NCBI RefSeq assembly: GCF_000346465.2
Contig: NC_034012.1
Location: forward strand, 3,609,488 to 3,673,487
Source of the DNA: Prunus persica
Lineage: Eukaryota; Streptophyta; Magnoliopsida; Rosales; Rosaceae
Reading direction: 5' to 3'
DNA: 64,000 nt
Shown here: positions 60,822 through 64,000 of the stretch, piece after piece
Position numbering within the stretch: the stretch's first letter is position 1
Layout of the letters: each line of letters begins with the position of its first letter
Notes under the pieces: model-generated
Told to the model about the DNA's origin: nothing
Seen by the model: the letters and a program-made list of their open reading frames with translations, nothing else
Databases searched by the model: none
Translations under genes and position numbers: made by a program

Positions 60822-63165
60822 TCATTTAAGAAGTGATCTAGCAAGATGCTCGCGTGCAGTGGCCAAAGCTTGACTAATTGTCTGCAAACAAAAGATATAT
60901 ACATTAACAACATAAAATATGGTGGCAGGGGGGGACTATTTAATTGTTGACTTGGTATCTTTTTGCACGTCAAGTTTAACTATCTAGTGCATTGGTATAC
61001 CTGCTCGGACAATGGAGCTCCAGCATCAATGCTATGACTTGCAACCTTGCTTGCTATAACATTTGAATCGGTCTCGAGGACAATACTGCACCAAAAAGAA
61101 CGAGTTGAGCCCCAAAAGTGAGATTTGCACTCATAGGCCTAGCGGCTCGGAATTGTAAAAGAAATGAGGTACAACCAGACTAAACAAAGGGTGAATACAT
61201 GCAACATATCTAAAAAGATCAATATTCTCTTCAAGTAAACTGCTACCACTCTGGTTCTTATGTCATACTAGCTTATAAGAAAAAATGTAAAGGTTGGAAA
61301 TTGAACTCACTGAATAACACTAAAAAACTTTATTAACGTGAAGTCTAAGCTTACCCGCCATCAACAATTTCATCAAGGCATAATAAAATGAGATCCAAAT
61401 TCTCAAGTGCCTCCTTCTTGTCTACATTGCCTCTGGACAAAAGCAAGACTAAATGAACATCAAAATTTAATTTATTGAGCATAAAACATTTGATTGTACA
61501 AAAACAGAGGATAAGGTAGCAAGTTTTAAGAAGGGAGCAAAAAACCTAAGGAGAATGCCAACTGCATCGAAAAATCCCTGGAGAACTGTGGATAAAATGA
61601 GCTCATTTTCATTGTCACCCCCAGTAACAAAAAAGTGAAGGTCTTGAACAAACTTGTAGACTACAATGGTGTTCTCAAACATTGCTATCTCGGCTGTACA
61701 TGAAGAAGCAACAAGTTAATATAGAAATGGTTAGCAGTTGATAGGGATTAGAATAACTGGATGACATATAACATATACAGAATATAACCTCAACAGAAAA
61801 ATAATTATAGCTCAAATTACCTTCTGTCCGTGCATTTGTCTTTTGAGTTTTAGTAAATACAGCTTTCTCAAAAGATTCCTTTGCACTATTTGTTGGCCAG
61901 TCCTCTGAATAATACTTGACAGCCACACGCTTCCCTTCAGAATCGAGGAGGAGGATGTTCTTAATGGAAGGGCACGACTCCTACAAACAACAGCCATTGA
62001 AGGATAAAAAGATTGCCAAAATTTTGAATCATAATAGGATCACTACAGCGACTGATTCTAGCCCAGCCATTAAAAGGAAACAGCCCTAGCAACATCCACT
62101 TAAGGTAGATATCTTACTCAATCATGATTATCAGGGAAAACTAAATGTCTTGCCTCAAATTATATGAAAACATAATATGGTAACCGACTCTATCTAACAC
62201 ATCATTTTACAAAAGTTAATAGTCAATTATTTGTTCCTGCAAGCCTAAATTTACCTGAAATTTGGATTGCAGCTGTACAATAAAGAGATATTGGTCGTCA
62301 AGGTGTTCTTGTACATCTAAAATTAGCATATGAGACATAAAGTGTACCATCTTTCAGACCACACTATCCATGACAAACTTTTGGTACTACAGTAGCACAT
62401 GTGCATTAACATTGTGATTGCATCATTTTGTGTGATCCACATGGAACCACATAGGATACACACATAAAACGCAGTCAAAATGACAACATTACTGAATGCG
62501 TTCTACTACAAGTTTACTGAAATCATTTCCCAGGATCATAGTTGGCTATGGTAACTCAGTTGCAAGCTCAGCAGGGTCTTATGAAGCTCGAAGGATATAC
62601 CGTATATAAAACATCTTAAAAAGTCAAATGGGGATCCATTTATAACATTAAGAACATTTCTTTCGCATAAAAGAATTACCTAACAAGAACAAACAAACAT
62701 AAAAAACTTGTGATGTGAAATCATTTTCCCAGGGTCATGGTTGGCTAGTGTAACTCAGTTGCAAGCTCAGTAAGTCCCTATCAAGCTCAATTAAAGTTAT
62801 TATTACAAATTCAAATGGGATCCATGTTTACCATTATGACATTGATGCTTTCCTGTCATATAGCAGCACAAAATTAACAACAAACCAACGTAAAAAGCTT
62901 GTGAAAATGAGGACGCTTTATTAGTTTTAATCAGAAAGTGCATGCATATATAGCTATATTTTCAAGAATATGAATTTCAGTTGTGTTGCTGTTGTAGGAT
63001 CTGCAAGATCCAGTTCTAAAGAACTTGGATCCGCCCCTAATCATTCCACTCACAGATAGATCAAGAACCTCATACCAGTGTCTAACTATAACCCTAACCC
63101 TAGCCCCTAAAATTGTTAAATCAATTGGAATTTAAGGGTGGAGAGAGTGAAAAGAAACTGACCAT
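60822..63165 (-). CDS. COPZ: Coatomer subunit zeta (COPI vesicle coat)
   Basis: Small subunit of the COPI coat that works in Golgi-to-ER and intra-Golgi transport, paired with gamma-COP. Minus-strand coding exons 63165-63163, 61980-61821, 61693-61546, 61432-61355, 61085-61001 and 60881-60822 give exactly 177 residues, the usual plant length. The longin-like fold is recognisable: [60 protein letters not shown], and the end [20 protein letters not shown]. The first coding exon contributes only the ATG: the donor GTCAGT starts straight after it and a 1182-bp intron follows. Two donors (GTTTTTT after exon 3 and GTCAGT) are weak but the frame requires them. Intron 1 contains a tandem duplication. 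The gene shares a short divergent promoter with the gene at 63488. Confidence 0.95.
62520..62905. repeat. Direct tandem duplication in coatomer zeta intron 1
   Basis: Unit 1 (about 62520-62717) and unit 2 (about 62718-62905) share GAAATCATTT.CCCAGG.TCAT, GTTGGCTA, GTAACTCAGTTGCAAGCTCAG, CAAATGGG.ATCCAT, and the ending AAAAA.CTTGTGA. Substitutions and indels mark it as moderately old. No transposon ends were recognised. Confidence 0.82.
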
Positions 63166-63487
63166 CTTGTTCGGAGAAGAGCGAGTCTGTGATGAAGCAG
63201 CACAAGAAGCGAAATTTTTTGTTTTTGGGACACGTTATTCAATTTTATACTTTCCCCAACCCACCACTTAAGTTTTTGTTATTTCGATAAGAACCCCGAA
63301 ATTAATTTTATTTTATACTTATTCACCACACATTCTATGCTAATTCCACCTCACCCTTGTTCTCTCTCTATTTTTTACCAATCACATCCACCGCGGAAGC
63401 CTCGCGAAAAGACAAGATTTTCAGTTTCATCATCTGATATCATCACCCACCAATCAATATCCGCATCCAGAGTCTACACTACCATTC
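63166..63487. promoter_or_regulatory. Short divergent promoter between coatomer zeta and unknown gene
   Basis: Only 322 bp separate two start codons facing away from each other, so the leaders and control elements of both genes must fit here. AT-rich in the middle and TC-rich near 63355-63375. It could be a bidirectional promoter. Confidence 0.5.
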
Positions 63488-63953
63488 ATGAGTCGGCTGT
63501 TGCAGAAGGTACCCATCAAATCAAACCCAACCCTCCTCTCTGTCTCTGTCTCTCTGCTTCTGCTACTTTGCTTACATTTTTGGGAAATTTTCAGGCGCCA
63601 TTAACATCGGTGTTTCAAAGCTTGGTTGGAGCTTATGGACGGTACTTCCCTACATGCCCCTGTTTTGTTTTCCGTTAGTCATGTGATTATATATGTTGTT
63701 TGATGAAATTCTTTGTTCAAAATTGAAATAAAATAGAGCAAGTTTTATAGCTGATATGATTGATTGTTACTTTCATCTTTTCTGATTATGTAGCACTTGA
63801 ATCTGCTTTTTGAGTTGTATTATTCTGTGAAGATGAAATTTTTACTTAAATACAGTTCCAATAGCCGAGTGTTTGGGATACTTCAGAACAATATGGGAGT
63901 GTCATCTTGTAGAAAATCAGTTTGTGGATTTAGAGCTCTTTGTACTGCCAAAG
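63488..63953 (+). CDS. 5' part of an unidentified, possibly organelle-targeted protein
   Basis: Exons 63488-63508, 63595-63641 and 63856-63953 join in frame: MSRLLQK, APLTSVFQSLVGAYGR, SNSRVFGILQNNMGVSSCRK, SVCGFRALCTAK, and the gene continues beyond the window after a donor AAAG/GTGCGT. The Arg/Ser-rich start without acidic residues looks like a mitochondrial or plastid presequence. The functional domain lies outside the window, so I cannot name it. The exon structure rests on splice sites and open phase only. Confidence 0.6.
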
Positions 63954-64000
63954 GTGCGTGTAGCCCTTCCACCGTTTCTGTAATTTGATAATCAAATGTA

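Overview
This is a window of nuclear DNA from a flowering plant. The genes are split by short AT-rich introns with GT-AG borders. Intergenic DNA is AT-rich and carries long CT/GA microsatellites, and every gene has its best match among eudicot families. Gene density (about one gene per 5 kb) and wording of the proteins suggest a small-genome rosid, perhaps Rosaceae; that placement is inference, not proof. I rebuilt exons by hand from splice sites and reading frame. Each complete model gave a coding length divisible by three and an expected protein length.

Layout: (1) a 5'-truncated Mei2-like RNA-binding protein (+, 1-4650); (2) phytochrome E (-, 10637-5896); (3) an SSP4-type CTD small phosphatase (+, 14092-17731); (4) a PRP39-like U1 snRNP splicing factor with a glutamine-rich tail (-, 28648-20877); (5) a CHX cation/H+ antiporter (-, 32221-29260); (6) a chloroplast COR413 inner-membrane protein (+, 33196-34772); (7) a GPI-anchored X8 callose-binding-type protein (-, 38243-36154); (8) a chloroplast carboxyl-terminal processing protease, CTPA1-like (-, 44888-40184); (9) a GBF-interacting protein 1-like protein, DUF1296 (+, 47090-53501); (10) a decayed partial duplicate of the next gene, interrupted by a Mutator-like element that carries a receptor-kinase fragment (54040-55815); (11) the intact CorA-like transporter gene (+, 57066-60559), with a long-arm inverted-repeat element in one intron; (12) coatomer zeta (-, 63165-60822); (13) the 5' end of an unidentified, possibly organelle-targeted protein (+, from 63488).

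These are mostly independent housekeeping, light-signalling and plastid genes, not an operon or a specialised cluster. The strongest shared signal is evolutionary. From memory, the set Mei2-like/PHYE/SSP4/PRP39/CTPA1/DUF1296 corresponds to two Arabidopsis segments (around At4g18120-18150 and At5g46380-46410), as expected if this window keeps an order from before the Arabidopsis duplication. The most unusual local structure lies at 54.0-60.6 kb: a broken CorA-like duplicate, a gene-capturing transposon inside it with a paralogous empty site next door, and a foldback element in the surviving gene. I found no CRISPR, rRNA, tRNA or virus-like content and no convincing new molecular system.
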